Shown here in pieces: positions 8,112 through 17,208 of a DNA stretch of 58,272 nt. The notes beneath the pieces were generated by a model. The model saw nothing but the letters and a program-made list of their open reading frames with translations, had not been told where the DNA came from and searched no databases. This stretch comes from Cohnella xylanilytica (lineage in GTDB: Bacteria; Bacillota; Bacilli; Paenibacillales; Paenibacillaceae): positions 1 to 58,272 of the forward strand of contig NZ_JACJVR010000112.1 of assembly GCF_014212175.1 (NCBI RefSeq), in the 5' to 3' direction. Positions within the stretch are counted from its first letter, which is position 1; each line of letters begins with the position of its first letter. The translations under genes and the position numbers were made by a program.

Positions 8112-9161
8112 ATGACTATGCTTCAACAAGAGACGAATGCCGGCGCTTCACTGGAGCTGGAAGAAACGATCGAGAGGCTCGCGAAGCCTTATCTGGAACC
8201 GAGGCGGCATGCCGTCGTCGCCATCGGAATCCTGCGCGGCGACGAGAAGCGGGTGTTCGGCTTCGGCGACTTGTCCCCTTACGGCGGAGCCGGTTACGGG
8301 GAGCTGATCTACGAGATCGGCTCGATCACGAAGGTGTTCACGACGACGCTGCTCGCCGGTCTGCTGGCGGAGGGGAAGGTTCGGCTGGACGACCCGGTCG
8401 GCCGATACGAGTCCGCCCTGCCGGCCGATCATCCCGTCAAACTCCGGCATCTGGCGACGCACACGTCGGGATTGCCGACCGCGAGCTTGGCGAAGAGGCT
8501 GCTCAACCGCTTCGACCGGAAGACGTACCGCGATCCGTTCTGCCTGTTCAGCGTGGAGGAGGCGCTGGCCTATCTCCGCCGGAAGGGACCGGAGCGGGCG
8601 GGGAAGAAGTTCCGCTATTCGAACGCGGGGATGGGATTGCTGGGGCGAATAGCGGCGCGTCAGCTCGGGACGGATTACGAGGGCGCCGTCCGGGAACGGA
8701 TCGCCGGGCCGTACGGAATGAAGGACACGGGGATCGCTCTCGCTTCGGAGCAGCGCGGAAGGGCGGTGCCCGGCTATTCGGGGCTGTTGGGCAACGAGAC
8801 GCGGCAGCCGGACCTCGTCATGAAGGACTTCGAAGGGGCGGGGGCGCTGCGTTCGACCGTGAACGACTTGTTCCGCTTCCTCTCGGTCCATATGGCCGCT
8901 AGCCGAGATCCCGCCGATCCCCTCGCGCTCTGCCACCGGGTCCATCACGAGATGAACGACAGGGCCGGCGTCGGGCTCGGCTGGATCGTCCACCGGACCG
9001 GGAAGTTCGTCTGGCATAACGGAGGAACGCACGGCTTCAGCAGCTTCATGGGCTTCCGTCAGGACCGGCCGCACGGCGTCGTCGTTCTCTCGAATTACCG
9101 TCCGGGAGTGGGCAGGGTAACGACGGACCTTATCGGAGCCGAACTGCTGAAGTTGCCGTAA
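8112..9161 (+). CDS. Beta-lactamase-family serine hydrolase (class C/AmpC-like fold)
   Basis: 349 residues. Three active-site motifs of the penicillin-binding serine hydrolase fold are visible: SITK at 71-74 (nucleophile Ser71 and Lys74), YSN at 169-171, and an HNG motif near 313 in WHNGGTHGFSS. No signal peptide is seen, so it is probably cytoplasmic, which points to an esterase or peptidase rather than a resistance beta-lactamase. ATG at 8112 is chosen because GGGGGAG lies ten bases upstream; an in-frame ATG at 8067 lacks such a site. The CYTH gene begins 69 bp downstream. Confidence 0.88.
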   Translation: MTMLQQETNAGASLELEETIERLAKPYLEPRRHAVVAIGILRGDEKRVFGFGDLSPYGGAGYGELIYEIGSITKVFTTTLLAGLLAEGKVRLDDPVGRYESALPADHPVKLRHLATHTSGLPTASLAKRLLNRFDRKTYRDPFCLFSVEEALAYLRRKGPERAGKKFRYSNAGMGLLGRIAARQLGTDYEGAVRERIAGPYGMKDTGIALASEQRGRAVPGYSGLLGNETRQPDLVMKDFEGAGALRSTVNDLFRFLSVHMAASRDPADPLALCHRVHHEMNDRAGVGLGWIVHRTGKFVWHNGGTHGFSSFMGFRQDRPHGVVVLSNYRPGVGRVTTDLIGAELLKLP

Positions 9162-9230
9162 CTGGACGGTTTGGGTACAATAGGCTCTATTAAAGTCGAC
9201 CGGTACCCCGGCAGAGGAGAACGAGCGCAG

Positions 9231-9740
9231 ATGGCATTGGAGATCGAACGGAAGTTTCTATTAAGCGAACCGCTGGATTCGGTGATCGGCTCGGGCAAGC
9301 TGAAGATCCGGTCGGAGCAGCGAATCGAGCAGACGTACTTGGCGATGGACGACACGCAGGAACTGCGCATACGGAGGATCACGGACTTGGCCGATGGCGG
9401 GGTGGAGTACACCCATACCTTCAAGCGGGGCTCCGGCATGGCCCGCGAGGAGGTCGAGTATTCGATCTCGGAGAGCCTCTACGAGCAGGTGTTCCGGGCG
9501 TTCGACGCGATCCCGCTGACGAAGAACCGGATTACCGCCGAGTGGGAAGGGCTCGTCGTGGAGATCGATATTTACGACCAGCTGGAGCTGACGGTCGTCG
9601 AGGTCGAATTCGGCTCGGAAGAGGAAGCGAATTCGTTCGTGCCGCCCTCCTGGTTCGGAAGGGATATCGGGGCGGAGAAGCAGTACGGGAACAAGACCGT
9701 ATGGAAGTCGCTTCAGAAGAAGCGGCCGCAGGAACAATAA
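9231..9740 (+). CDS. CYTH-domain phosphatase-like protein
   Basis: 169 residues. The N-terminal EIERKF is the ExExK signature of the CYTH / triphosphate tunnel metalloenzyme fold, and alternating basic and acidic strands follow (LRIRRITD, YTHTFKR, EVEYSIS, VEIDIYD, VVEVEF). Family members hydrolyse triphosphates, often inorganic tripolyphosphate, with a divalent metal; the substrate here is inferred only. The start at ATG 9231 follows GAGGAGA. A strong terminator at 9774 ends the unit. Confidence 0.88.
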   Translation: MALEIERKFLLSEPLDSVIGSGKLKIRSEQRIEQTYLAMDDTQELRIRRITDLADGGVEYTHTFKRGSGMAREEVEYSISESLYEQVFRAFDAIPLTKNRITAEWEGLVVEIDIYDQLELTVVEVEFGSEEEANSFVPPSWFGRDIGAEKQYGNKTVWKSLQKKRPQEQ

Positions 9741-9772
9741 TCGGGCGCGGCAGCCAGACGGCTTGGCGAGGG

Positions 9773-9807
9773 ACGGGAGCACTCCGGAAGGGGGCTCCCG
9801 TTTTTTG
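9773..9807 (+). terminator. Intrinsic terminator after the CYTH gene
   Basis: The stem CGGGAGC / GCTCCCG with a twelve-base loop is followed by GTTTTTT. Confidence 0.9.
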
Positions 9808-9872
9808 CTGCTTAAGACCGCTCCGTTAACAGACTTCTCGGAATGCGGGGGTTCGGAAGGAAGTCAAGTTCA

Positions 9873-10104
9873 GGGTTGCAATCCGCGTTGCAGGGCTACG
9901 GTTCAGGGACCCCGTTGTGCAACGAACTCAGGAGTCGCTATTTAGCCGTCAGAAGCCCATTTCGGAATTCTAACGAACTCCAGCGATCTTATTTAAGGCA
10001 ACTCGGGGGAAAAACGGGCTTGCAGCACGAAATAGCGTTTATACGATTCGTTAGAACCGAAAATCCACGATTTTCAGCGAAATAGCGTCTCCTCGATTCG
10101 TTAG
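9873..10104 (+). repeat. Dispersed nested inverted-repeat element, copy A
   Basis: One of four copies of an intergenic element in this window. It starts with a leader (GGTTGCAATC...CCCCGTT) also found in copy C. The body runs from AACGAACTC at 9921 to ATTCGTTAG at about 10104. Outer arms (CGAACTCAGGAG... and ...CTCCTCGATTCG) and inner arms (TAACGAACTCCAGCGATC... and ...ATACGATTCGTTA) are inverted relative to each other, so the element can fold as nested stems. It lies between the convergent CYTH and TetR genes. It has no open frame. Confidence 0.9.
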
Positions 10105-10145
10105 CGCCCCCGGCTCCTTCTCGACACCGTATCCGGTCCCCTATA

Positions 10146-10252
10146 AAGATCCGCAAGCAGGATCCGCCTCATCCCCGTACGGAAGAACCACACGATCCGC
10201 CCCATCCCCGTACCGAAGATCCGCGCGCAGGATCCGCCCCTTCCCCGTACCG
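10146..10252. repeat. Imperfect 33-37 bp tandem repeat, three copies
   Basis: Units at 10146, 10183 and 10216 each start AAGA(T/A)CC and end in YCCCCGTACSG, with GATCCGC in the middle; the central unit is 4 bp shorter. The array lies directly downstream of the TetR gene (minus strand). Confidence 0.8.
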
Positions 10253-10273
10253 GCGCAACGGACAACCTTGGAT

Positions 10274-10894
10274 TCACCCCTCCGAAGCGAGCCGGCCCGT
10301 TCCCGCCAGGAGAACGGCCATGACCTCATCGGCCATCCGTTCGGCGGACAGCCGGCGATTGCCCCGGCTCCAGTCGACGGCCGCTCCGTAGATCGCCCAG
10401 CTCGCCATGAGCGCCAGCGTCTCGGACGAATACGGAGGCGCGTCCGCAACCGCGTTCGCCCGGCTTCTCTCGATCCAATCCAGCAGCAGCGCGTACAGAT
10501 CCTCCTGCACGGCGCGCTCGAGCATCGGGCCGACGACGTCCGTCGGATGGCACCGGCCGCTCATCTCCCGGTAATGCTCCAGCACGGTCTGGACGAGAAT
10601 CCGCAGGGGGCCGCGCTCCCACCCCGCGTCCTCGGGAAGCGTAGCCGCCAGCCGATGGCGGAATTTATCCCGCAGGGCTTCCTCGAGAAGCGCGTATTTA
10701 TCCGGAAAATGCGCATAGAACGTCCCCCGGTTCACGTCCGCCCGGTCGGCGATGTCCTGGATCGTGATGGCCGGGAAGCCCTTCTCCCGCATCAATTCGA
10801 GGAACGATTGCTTGAGCAGCCGGTACGACCGGCGCGCCCGCCTGTCCTGGCTCTTGTCGCTCTTGCCGTTCTTGCCGCACGCTGCCGCTTCCAT
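10274..10894 (-). CDS. TetR-family transcriptional regulator
   Basis: 206 residues from ATG at 10894, which has GAAGGAGG upstream at good spacing; a longer frame upstream lacks such a site. The N-terminal TetR helix-turn-helix is clear: FPAITIQDIADRADVNRGTFYAHFPDKYAL. The C-terminal ~130 residues are the variable ligand-binding/dimerisation domain, of the TetR_C type often found in YxaF- or DhaS-like regulators. It is divergent from the quinone-oxidoreductase-like gene at 11053, the likely target. Confidence 0.9.
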   Translation of the reverse strand: MEAAACGKNGKSDKSQDRRARRSYRLLKQSFLELMREKGFPAITIQDIADRADVNRGTFYAHFPDKYALLEEALRDKFRHRLAATLPEDAGWERGPLRILVQTVLEHYREMSGRCHPTDVVGPMLERAVQEDLYALLLDWIERSRANAVADAPPYSSETLALMASWAIYGAAVDWSRGNRRLSAERMADEVMAVLLAGTGRLASEG

Positions 10895-11052
10895 ACCCGA
10901 AGGCCTCCTTCTTCCCGACAATCCGGCCGGAATGTCGGATACCCGATGCGGACGGCCGATTGCCGATTGAGCGGGCTCGGGCCGTTGTCTACCATTATAT
11001 TCGGGGGCGGGAGATCGCTCAACAGAAGGCAAGAGAGAGGGAGAGAACTACA

Positions 11053-12075
11053 GTGAAGATAGAACGAAGAGAGGTCGATCGTACCGCCGCTCATATTGTT
11101 GAACATACCGCCGATCCTATCGCCGACCCGGCCGCCAATCCGATGATGGCGATCCGCTACCATGAACGCGGAGGACCCGAGGTGCTCCGATACGAGCGGG
11201 TTCCCCGCCCGTCGCCCGCGGCGGGCGAGCTGCTCGTCCGCGTTCGCGCGTCGAGCGTCAACCCGGGCGACTGGCAGATCCGTTCCGGCCTGGCGGGAGA
11301 CCGGTTCGCCCTTCCCTATGTGCCGGGATGGGACATCTCGGGCGTCGTGGAGCAGGCCGGCGAAGGGGCGGCCGGATTCCGGGAAGGGGAAGAGGTGTAC
11401 GGCATGACGGCGAGCGGAGGCGGCCACGCGGAATACGCCGTCATCCCGGCGGCTCAGGCGGCCTGCAAGCCGAAGTCGCTCAGCCATGCCGAAGCCGCCG
11501 CCGTGCCGATGTCGGCCTTCACCGCATGGCGGGCGCTGCTCGAGCAGGGAGCTCTTCGCCCGGGAGAGACGGTGCTCGTCAACGGGGCGGCCGGGGGCGT
11601 CGGCCACTTCGCCGTGCAGATCGCCAAGCGGGCGGGAGCGAAGGTGGTCGCCGTCGCGTCGGGAAGGAATGAAGCTTGGCTCCGGGAGCTCGGCGCCGTC
11701 GAGTTTCTCGACTACACGGAGGTCCCGGTCGACCGGTCGCCGTGGCGGGCCGATCTGGCGCTGGACGCCGTGGGCGGGCCGGACGGAGACCGGCTGCTCG
11801 CGGCCGTGAAGCCCGGCGGAAGGCTCGTCCCGGTCGCGTTCGGCGTCTATTCGCCGGACAAGGCGGCGGCGCGATCCGTCGCGGTCGGGGAAGTTCTCAT
11901 GCCGCCGATCTCGACGGACGCTCTCGCTCGGCTGGCGGCCGAGTTCGACGCCGGCCGGCTGCGGGTCGTCCTCGATTCGGTCTATCCGCTGCGGGACGCC
12001 TATCTCGCCCACGAGAGAAGCGAAGGGCGCCGGCTGCGCGGCAAGATCGTCATCGAGATGGAGACGCTCGCATGA
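11053..12075 (+). CDS. Zinc-independent MDR oxidoreductase (quinone-reductase type)
   Basis: About 340 residues from GTG at 11053, which has AGGGAGAG upstream. An ATG at 11143 begins exactly where the family homology starts (MAIRYHERGGPEVLRYE) but has no good ribosome binding site, so about 30 extra N-terminal residues are possible. The NADP-binding loop VLVNGAAGGVGHFAVQIAK marks the quinone-oxidoreductase branch of medium-chain dehydrogenases, and zinc ligands are absent. It probably reduces an electrophilic carbonyl or quinone. Control by the divergent TetR is inferred. Confidence 0.88.
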   Translation: MKIERREVDRTAAHIVEHTADPIADPAANPMMAIRYHERGGPEVLRYERVPRPSPAAGELLVRVRASSVNPGDWQIRSGLAGDRFALPYVPGWDISGVVEQAGEGAAGFREGEEVYGMTASGGGHAEYAVIPAAQAACKPKSLSHAEAAAVPMSAFTAWRALLEQGALRPGETVLVNGAAGGVGHFAVQIAKRAGAKVVAVASGRNEAWLRELGAVEFLDYTEVPVDRSPWRADLALDAVGGPDGDRLLAAVKPGGRLVPVAFGVYSPDKAAARSVAVGEVLMPPISTDALARLAAEFDAGRLRVVLDSVYPLRDAYLAHERSEGRRLRGKIVIEMETLA

Positions 12076-12217
12076 CCCGATTGCGCGCGGCGCGCAGGAA
12101 GCCGCCGCCACTTGGCTATAATAGCGTCCGCTTCCGCATCATAGATATGGAGGGACGGGGTCCGCGGCAGGGGAAGCCTTAACGGGTAAACGATGTCAGA
12201 AGGAGGTTGAGCCTGAA

Positions 12218-13261
12218 ATGACGATTGTCCGATTCGCGGAGAATCCGCTGATCCGCATCGACGACGTGCCGCCGAGCCGGCCGGACTTCAAGGTGGTCGG
12301 AGCGTTCAACGCGGGGGTGGCGCAGCTCGGGGAGGAGACGATCCTTCTCCTGAGGGTGGCCGAGATGCCGATCGAGTCGCCGGACGATCAGTTGGCCGTT
12401 CCCGTGCTGAACGAACGGGACGGCAGCCTCGAGATCCGGCATCTGCCGCTGTCCGACGCCGAATACGATTATACCGATCCCCGGGTCGTGAAGAAGCTGG
12501 GCAGCTTCGTATACCTGACCTCCATCTCGCACTTGCGGGTAGCCAGGAGCCGGGACGGCGTCCGCTTCCGGGTGGAGGACCGCCCGGCGATGTTCCCCGC
12601 GGACGCCGCCGAAGCGTGGGGGATCGAGGATCCCCGCGTCACTCCGATCGGGGACCGCTATTATATTACGTACAGCGCCGTCTCCTCGAAGGGAGTCGCG
12701 GTCCGGCTCGCCGTTACCGAGGACTTCGCCGCGTTCGAGAGGCTCCCGGTCGTGCTGCCTCCCGAGAACAAGGACGCCGCGATCTTCCCGGGCACGATCG
12801 GCGGCAAGTATTACATGCTTCACCGGCCCGTCCCGAGGGCGATCGGCGCGCCGGAGATGTGGATCGCCGAATCGCCGGACCTGATCCACTGGGGCAACCA
12901 TCGCCACCTGATGGGCTTGCGCCCGGGCAGCTGGGACGGGGTCCGCATGGGGGGCGGAGCGGTGCCGATCGAGACCGGCGAGGGCTGGCTCGAATTGTAC
13001 CACGGCGCGGATTCGACGGACCGCTACTGCATGGGAGCGGTGCTGCTCGACAAGCGCGACCCCGGCAAGGTGCTGGCCCGCTCGCGGGTTCCGATTCTGG
13101 AGCCGGAGGCGGAGTACGAAGCGAACGGCTTCTTCGGCGGAGTCGTCTTCTCGTGCGGAGCGCTGCTTCGGGGCCGGACGGTCCGCATGTATTACGGGGC
13201 GGCGGACGAGACGACGGCCTGCGCGGAGCTGCCGCTGGAGGACATCTACCGGACGTTCTGA
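12218..13261 (+). CDS. Glycoside hydrolase family 130 protein (phosphorylase type)
   Basis: 347 residues with the five-bladed propeller pattern of GH130: an N-terminal NPLI motif, AFNAGVAQLGEETILLLRV, the GIEDPRVT hallmark, YYMLHRPVP, and W-D-G-VRMGGGAVPI leading to GWLELYHGAD. GH130 enzymes phosphorolyse or hydrolyse beta-mannosides; the absence of a signal peptide fits an intracellular phosphorylase acting on short manno-oligosaccharides. No sugar transporter lies next to it. The start follows AGAAGGAGG with a longish spacer. Confidence 0.88.
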   Translation: MTIVRFAENPLIRIDDVPPSRPDFKVVGAFNAGVAQLGEETILLLRVAEMPIESPDDQLAVPVLNERDGSLEIRHLPLSDAEYDYTDPRVVKKLGSFVYLTSISHLRVARSRDGVRFRVEDRPAMFPADAAEAWGIEDPRVTPIGDRYYITYSAVSSKGVAVRLAVTEDFAAFERLPVVLPPENKDAAIFPGTIGGKYYMLHRPVPRAIGAPEMWIAESPDLIHWGNHRHLMGLRPGSWDGVRMGGGAVPIETGEGWLELYHGADSTDRYCMGAVLLDKRDPGKVLARSRVPILEPEAEYEANGFFGGVVFSCGALLRGRTVRMYYGAADETTACAELPLEDIYRTF

Positions 13262-13289
13262 ACGGCGGCGCCAAGCCCTTCCTAACGAC

Positions 13290-13326
13290 AAGAGAGAGCC
13301 GCGTTCCCGCGCGCTCTCTCGTTCGT
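13290..13326. terminator. Bidirectional terminator between GH130 and HD-GYP genes
   Basis: An AGAGAGAGC / GCGCTCTCTC hairpin lies in the 64 bp between the two convergent stop codons. The tail CGTTCGT is only moderately T-rich. Confidence 0.6.
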
Positions 13327-14900
13327 CAAGCGAGTCTCGGATCCGAATACCGGTCCCGAATCTCGAGAATGTCGTCCAGATGTTCGAAAAACAGGTCGAC
13401 CAGCTTCGGATCGAAGTGCCGCCCGCTCTCCCGCCGGAAGTAGTCGAGAATGTCCTCGAGAGGCCAAGCCTTCTTGTACACCCGGTCGCTGCCGAGCGCG
13501 TCGAAGACGTCGGCCAGCGCGGCGATCCGTCCGTACAGATGGATCTCTTCCCCCGCCAGTCCGTTCGGGTAGCCTTGCCCGTCGTACTTCTCGTGATGCT
13601 GGTAAGCGATGATGGCCGCCGTCTTGATCAGGTCGCGGTTCGAATGGTTCAGCATCGCGTATCCGTGGTTCGTGTGCTGCTTGATGACGTCGAATTCTTC
13701 GGGCGTCAGCTTGCCGGGCTTGTTCAGAATCTCGTCGGGCACGGCGACCTTGCCGACGTCGTGCATCGAAGAGGCGAGCCGGATCATCTCCGCCTCCTCT
13801 TCCGGAAGCCCGACCTTCAGAGCGAGCAGCTTGGAGTATTCGGCGACCCGCTTGACGTGGTTGCCCGTCTCCTTGGAGCGGGTCTCGGCGATCTCGCCGA
13901 GCGTGAAGATAATGTCCTTCTGCGTCGTCTCGACTTCTTCGTTCAGGTACAGGTTCTCGAAGGCGATGGAGACGTTGGAGCAGTAGATGTCGATCAAGTA
14001 CCGGTTCCATTCGCTCGGCTTGACCGCTCCTTCGAAGTAGATAACGTTCTCCCGTCCCGTCTTGCTCTGAAAATAACAGGTGAAGTGATCGGCGGCGAAC
14101 TCGCCCCGCTTGTTCCGGAACGCCTCCTCGATACAGCGCAGCACGCGGGGAGGAGCGACGTCCTGGACTCGCGTATTCGGGACGGCCGAGTCCGAATAAT
14201 CGCCGGTCGCCGCCAGGATGTAGATCTCTTCCTGTCCCTTGGAGACGGCGAAGCTGTTGCAATGAAGCGCGTTCCGGTTCAGGTTCAGGATCGCCGTCAG
14301 CTGGGTCAGCACGCCGCTGGCGAACTGGTTGAGCGACTTCAGCTCGAACAGGTCGGCGGAAGCGTGAATGATTTTCTCCAAGCCGAGCTTATTGTTCTCG
14401 ATCACCTGGATGTCCCGGTACGAGCGGAGCGCCGCCATGACGGTCGTGAACAGCTTCTGCGCCGTCAGCTCGGTCTTCTCCTTATAATCGTTGATGTCGT
14501 AGTTCGTGATGACGACCTTCTCCGGCGCTTGTCCCGGCTGGCCCGTCCGCAGAATGATGCGGGTCGTGACGTACTTCAGCCGCTCGCGGATGTGCCTGAC
14601 GATCCGCAGGCCGGAATCGTCCCGGTCCATGACGACGTCGAGCAGGACGACCGCGGCGTCCGGGTGATCCTCGAGAACCTTCATCGCCTCCGGCTCGGAA
14701 TACGCGCTGACGAACTCAAGGCGCCTGCCGTCGAATTCGAAGTCGCTCAGCACCAGCCGGGTCAGATGATGAACCTCTTGCTCATCGTCCACGATGACGA
14801 CCTTCCACCGGTTCTCGATCGAGCCCGATTCGGCAAGAGTAGGCTGTCGTTCGTCGTCGGCGAAAATCAATAAATCGTCTTGCCCCAAATCGCTGCTCAT
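13326..14900 (-). CDS. Response regulator with DUF3369 and HD-GYP domains
   Basis: 524 residues. Residues ~30-150 are a receiver domain with acidic DDE and the phospho-acceptor in VVLLDVVMD. Residues ~170-330 match the GAF-like DUF3369 region. Residues ~335-500 are an HD-GYP phosphodiesterase: SMHDVGK (HD), HTNHG, YQHHEKYDGQGYP (GYP variant), ALADVFDAL. The metal-binding His/Asp set looks complete, so degradation of cyclic di-GMP is the expected output. The gene starts 4 bp after the kinase gene and is probably co-transcribed with it and with the lipoprotein gene upstream. Confidence 0.92.
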   Translation of the reverse strand: MSSDLGQDDLLIFADDERQPTLAESGSIENRWKVVIVDDEQEVHHLTRLVLSDFEFDGRRLEFVSAYSEPEAMKVLEDHPDAAVVLLDVVMDRDDSGLRIVRHIRERLKYVTTRIILRTGQPGQAPEKVVITNYDINDYKEKTELTAQKLFTTVMAALRSYRDIQVIENNKLGLEKIIHASADLFELKSLNQFASGVLTQLTAILNLNRNALHCNSFAVSKGQEEIYILAATGDYSDSAVPNTRVQDVAPPRVLRCIEEAFRNKRGEFAADHFTCYFQSKTGRENVIYFEGAVKPSEWNRYLIDIYCSNVSIAFENLYLNEEVETTQKDIIFTLGEIAETRSKETGNHVKRVAEYSKLLALKVGLPEEEAEMIRLASSMHDVGKVAVPDEILNKPGKLTPEEFDVIKQHTNHGYAMLNHSNRDLIKTAAIIAYQHHEKYDGQGYPNGLAGEEIHLYGRIAALADVFDALGSDRVYKKAWPLEDILDYFRRESGRHFDPKLVDLFFEHLDDILEIRDRYSDPRLA

Positions 14901-14904
14901 AAAT

Positions 14905-16398
14905 TCACCCTTCTCTGATGGGAATGTCGATCCAGAATGTCGTTCCTCTTCCCGGCTCGCTCTCGCACCGGATCGCGCCGCCGAGGGACTGGGTCGCGAG
15001 ATTGTACACGATGTTCATGCCGAGCCCCGTTCCTCCTCCGCTTCGGTTCGTCGTGAAGAACGGGTTGAAGATTTGTTCCGCCACGTCCGCGCTCATTCCC
15101 TTGCCGTCGTCGGAGTAGCGCAGCGTCAGACGGCCGTCGCCCTGCGTCAGCTCGATCGCGATCGTCCCTGCGTCTTCCGGGCCGTACGCGTGAATGAGCG
15201 AGTTCATGATCAGGTTGGTCACGATCTGGGAGAGCGCGCCGGGATCGCCGTAGAGCTCGACGCCTTCGGGGCCGGAGACCTCTACGCGATGCCGCGTCTT
15301 CTTCAGCTTCGGCTGCAGGCTGACGAGGACGTCCTGAACGTACTCCTTGACCTTGAACCGCCGGTCGGATTGGGAGGAGCGGTCCACGGCGACTTGCTTG
15401 AAGCTGCGGATCAGCTCCGAAGCGCGAAGCAGGTTGGTCTGGATCATGCCCGACGTCTCGCGGACCGTCCGGAGATAGTCCTCCAGATCCGACCTCTTCA
15501 TCTTGTTGTCCTGGTACAGGGCGGCGAATTCCTTCGACTTCTCGTCCAGGTACGAAGACGCGGTGACGCCGATGCCGACCGGCGTGTTGATCTCGTGCGA
15601 GACTCCGGCGACGAGGCTGCCCAGGGCGACCATCTTCTCCGATTCCACAAGCTGCTTCTGGGCCCGCTGCAGCTCGGCGTAGCGCTTCTCCAGATTGCCT
15701 ACCATATCGTTGAAGGCGGCCGCGACCTCGTTGATCTCCTGGCTCGAATCGAGCGGAAGCTCCTTGTACGGGGAGCCTTCGCGGACGGAGACGGCGGCGG
15801 CCCGAATCTTGAGCAGCGGCCGTATGAGAAGCTTGCGGATGATAAAGGATAAGGCCAGCAACAGCACGACCGTCGCGGTTAAGCCGACGGCGACGATGAA
15901 CAGAACGCGGTCGCGGATCAAGGCGACGTTGTCCGACGTGTCGAGCAGAAGCTCGATCGCCCCGATCGTAACGCCGTCTTCCTTGAGAGGAGCTTCGAGC
16001 CGGACCTTCGGAATGCCGTCCTTGTCCCTGCGAAGGTGCGTAATGAGCGATTCGCCCTGCTTCAGCCGGGAGACGAGGTTCGGCGGCGAGGGACGGCCGA
16101 CGAGGCCTCGGTCCGTGGATGCGAGAACCTCCTGCTCCCCGTACAGCGTCAGCCGCAGCACGTTCGGCGTCTTGTACTGGATGTAATCGAAGATCTGCTG
16201 AACGTCTTCGATCGAATGCGATTCCTCGTAGCGTCCGTTGATCGCCGTCGTCATTCCGTCCAATTGGCCGACGTACGTCTCTTCGACGGACCTCTGCAGG
16301 TTGTACGAATCGAACCCGACGATGGCCGCCATCGCCAGAAGGGTCGAGATGGAGACAAGAATGAGGATCTTGCTCTGCAGGCTTAATTTTCGAGGCAT
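14905..16398 (-). CDS. Membrane sensor histidine kinase
   Basis: 497 residues. A first membrane helix (~9-30) and a second (~165-187) flank an extracytoplasmic sensor of about 135 residues; a HAMP segment follows (RPLLKIRAAAVSVREG). The H-box is GVSHEINTPVGIG, of the type found in HPK4-like kinases. The ATPase domain carries N (NLIMNSLIHAYG), DDGKGM and GGGTGLGMNIVY boxes. It should phosphorylate the HD-GYP regulator encoded 4 bp downstream. A lipoprotein gene ends 31 bp upstream and may encode an accessory sensor. Confidence 0.92.
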   Translation of the reverse strand: MPRKLSLQSKILILVSISTLLAMAAIVGFDSYNLQRSVEETYVGQLDGMTTAINGRYEESHSIEDVQQIFDYIQYKTPNVLRLTLYGEQEVLASTDRGLVGRPSPPNLVSRLKQGESLITHLRRDKDGIPKVRLEAPLKEDGVTIGAIELLLDTSDNVALIRDRVLFIVAVGLTATVVLLLALSFIIRKLLIRPLLKIRAAAVSVREGSPYKELPLDSSQEINEVAAAFNDMVGNLEKRYAELQRAQKQLVESEKMVALGSLVAGVSHEINTPVGIGVTASSYLDEKSKEFAALYQDNKMKRSDLEDYLRTVRETSGMIQTNLLRASELIRSFKQVAVDRSSQSDRRFKVKEYVQDVLVSLQPKLKKTRHRVEVSGPEGVELYGDPGALSQIVTNLIMNSLIHAYGPEDAGTIAIELTQGDGRLTLRYSDDGKGMSADVAEQIFNPFFTTNRSGGGTGLGMNIVYNLATQSLGGAIRCESEPGRGTTFWIDIPIREG

Positions 16399-16429
16399 CG
16401 TCGCGCTTCTCCTAAGATGAATTGGGGTT

Positions 16430-16828
16430 TTACTCGATCTCGAATTCGAGCGTTCGGGTCACGTCGTATGGCGTGTGGTCGTTGTTGTGCAGGGACACCT
16501 TCAAGGTGTGCTTGCCCGGCGCGAGATCCGGGAACGCCGTCGTGCGTTCCTTGACCGCGATCTTCTCCCCGTCGTCCAGGTACATATGGATATGGCCTTC
16601 CCCGTCATGGCGGGCCTGTCCGTAATGCTCCGGCGAGATCGCCATGTCGGTGTTGACCGTGACCGTCGCCTTGCGTCCCTCGACGTCGAGCTTGACGTCA
16701 AGCTTCGGCTTGTAGGCGGTCTTCGCGCCGACCTTGCCGGGACCCGCTTCTTGTCCGGCGCCGCATGCCGTCAGCGCGATCAGCAGCAGACCGCAGGCGA
16801 CCAGCGGCAAGAAGGACAATCGTCTCAT
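16430..16828 (-). CDS. Small lipoprotein heading the HK/HD-GYP operon
   Basis: 132 residues. The signal sequence ends in a lipobox, LTAC, so Cys21 should be lipid-modified and the protein anchored outside the membrane. The mature part is one beta-sandwich-like domain with a His-rich strand (GEGHIHMYLDDGEK) and PGKHTLKVSLHNNDHTPYD, a pattern seen in periplasmic/lipoprotein domains suspected of metal or ligand binding. I do not recognise a named family with certainty. It lies 31 bp before the kinase gene on the same strand, so a role as ligand-binding partner of the kinase is a reasonable inference. Confidence 0.8.
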   Translation of the reverse strand: MRRLSFLPLVACGLLLIALTACGAGQEAGPGKVGAKTAYKPKLDVKLDVEGRKATVTVNTDMAISPEHYGQARHDGEGHIHMYLDDGEKIAVKERTTAFPDLAPGKHTLKVSLHNNDHTPYDVTRTLEFEIE

Positions 16829-16989
16829 TTTCCCACCTCATTCCGGTATGAAGAATTCGCGTATGCTCCCTAAATTCGACAAAGACGTTGGGTAATCCTT
16901 CCTAGCCGGCCCGCGTTCCGGTTCAAATAAGCTGGCGTCCTTCCGGGATTCGGCGTACAATAGACGAGTCCAAGTTCATAGGTGCGAGG

Positions 16990-17208
16990 GTGAAGGCATT
17001 GAGCGAAGAGAAGGGATCGGCCGAAGATCGCGGCGGAGAGCCGAAGAAGGTCAGCCTGGGCGACGCGATGAAGCGGATGCTGGAGAAGAAGAAGCAGGCG
17101 CAGCGGGAGGCGAAGGGCGGTCAAGGCCATTATTCGACCGACACGAAGAAGCTGACGAGCCAGATCAATAAGAAGCCGAACAACCAGAAGAAGCGGACGG
17201 GCGTATAA
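16990..17208 (+). CDS. Small basic protein of unknown function
   Basis: 72 residues starting at GTG 16990, with AGGTGCGAGG upstream. The sequence is Lys-rich and probably largely unstructured, with an amphipathic stretch SLGDAMKRMLEKKKQAQ and a basic tail KKPNNQKKRTGV that recalls small conserved Paenibacillus proteins. No domain is recognised. The tail could contact RNA or DNA, but that is speculation. It lies alone, 90 bp before the next gene. Confidence 0.6.
   Translation: MKALSEEKGSAEDRGGEPKKVSLGDAMKRMLEKKKQAQREAKGGQGHYSTDTKKLTSQINKKPNNQKKRTGV

Noticed and set aside
8112..9161. Antibiotic-resistance class C beta-lactamase
   Set aside because: The active-site motifs are those of the broad serine hydrolase family, there is no signal peptide, and an HNG motif takes the place of KTG, so an esterase or peptidase is more likely.
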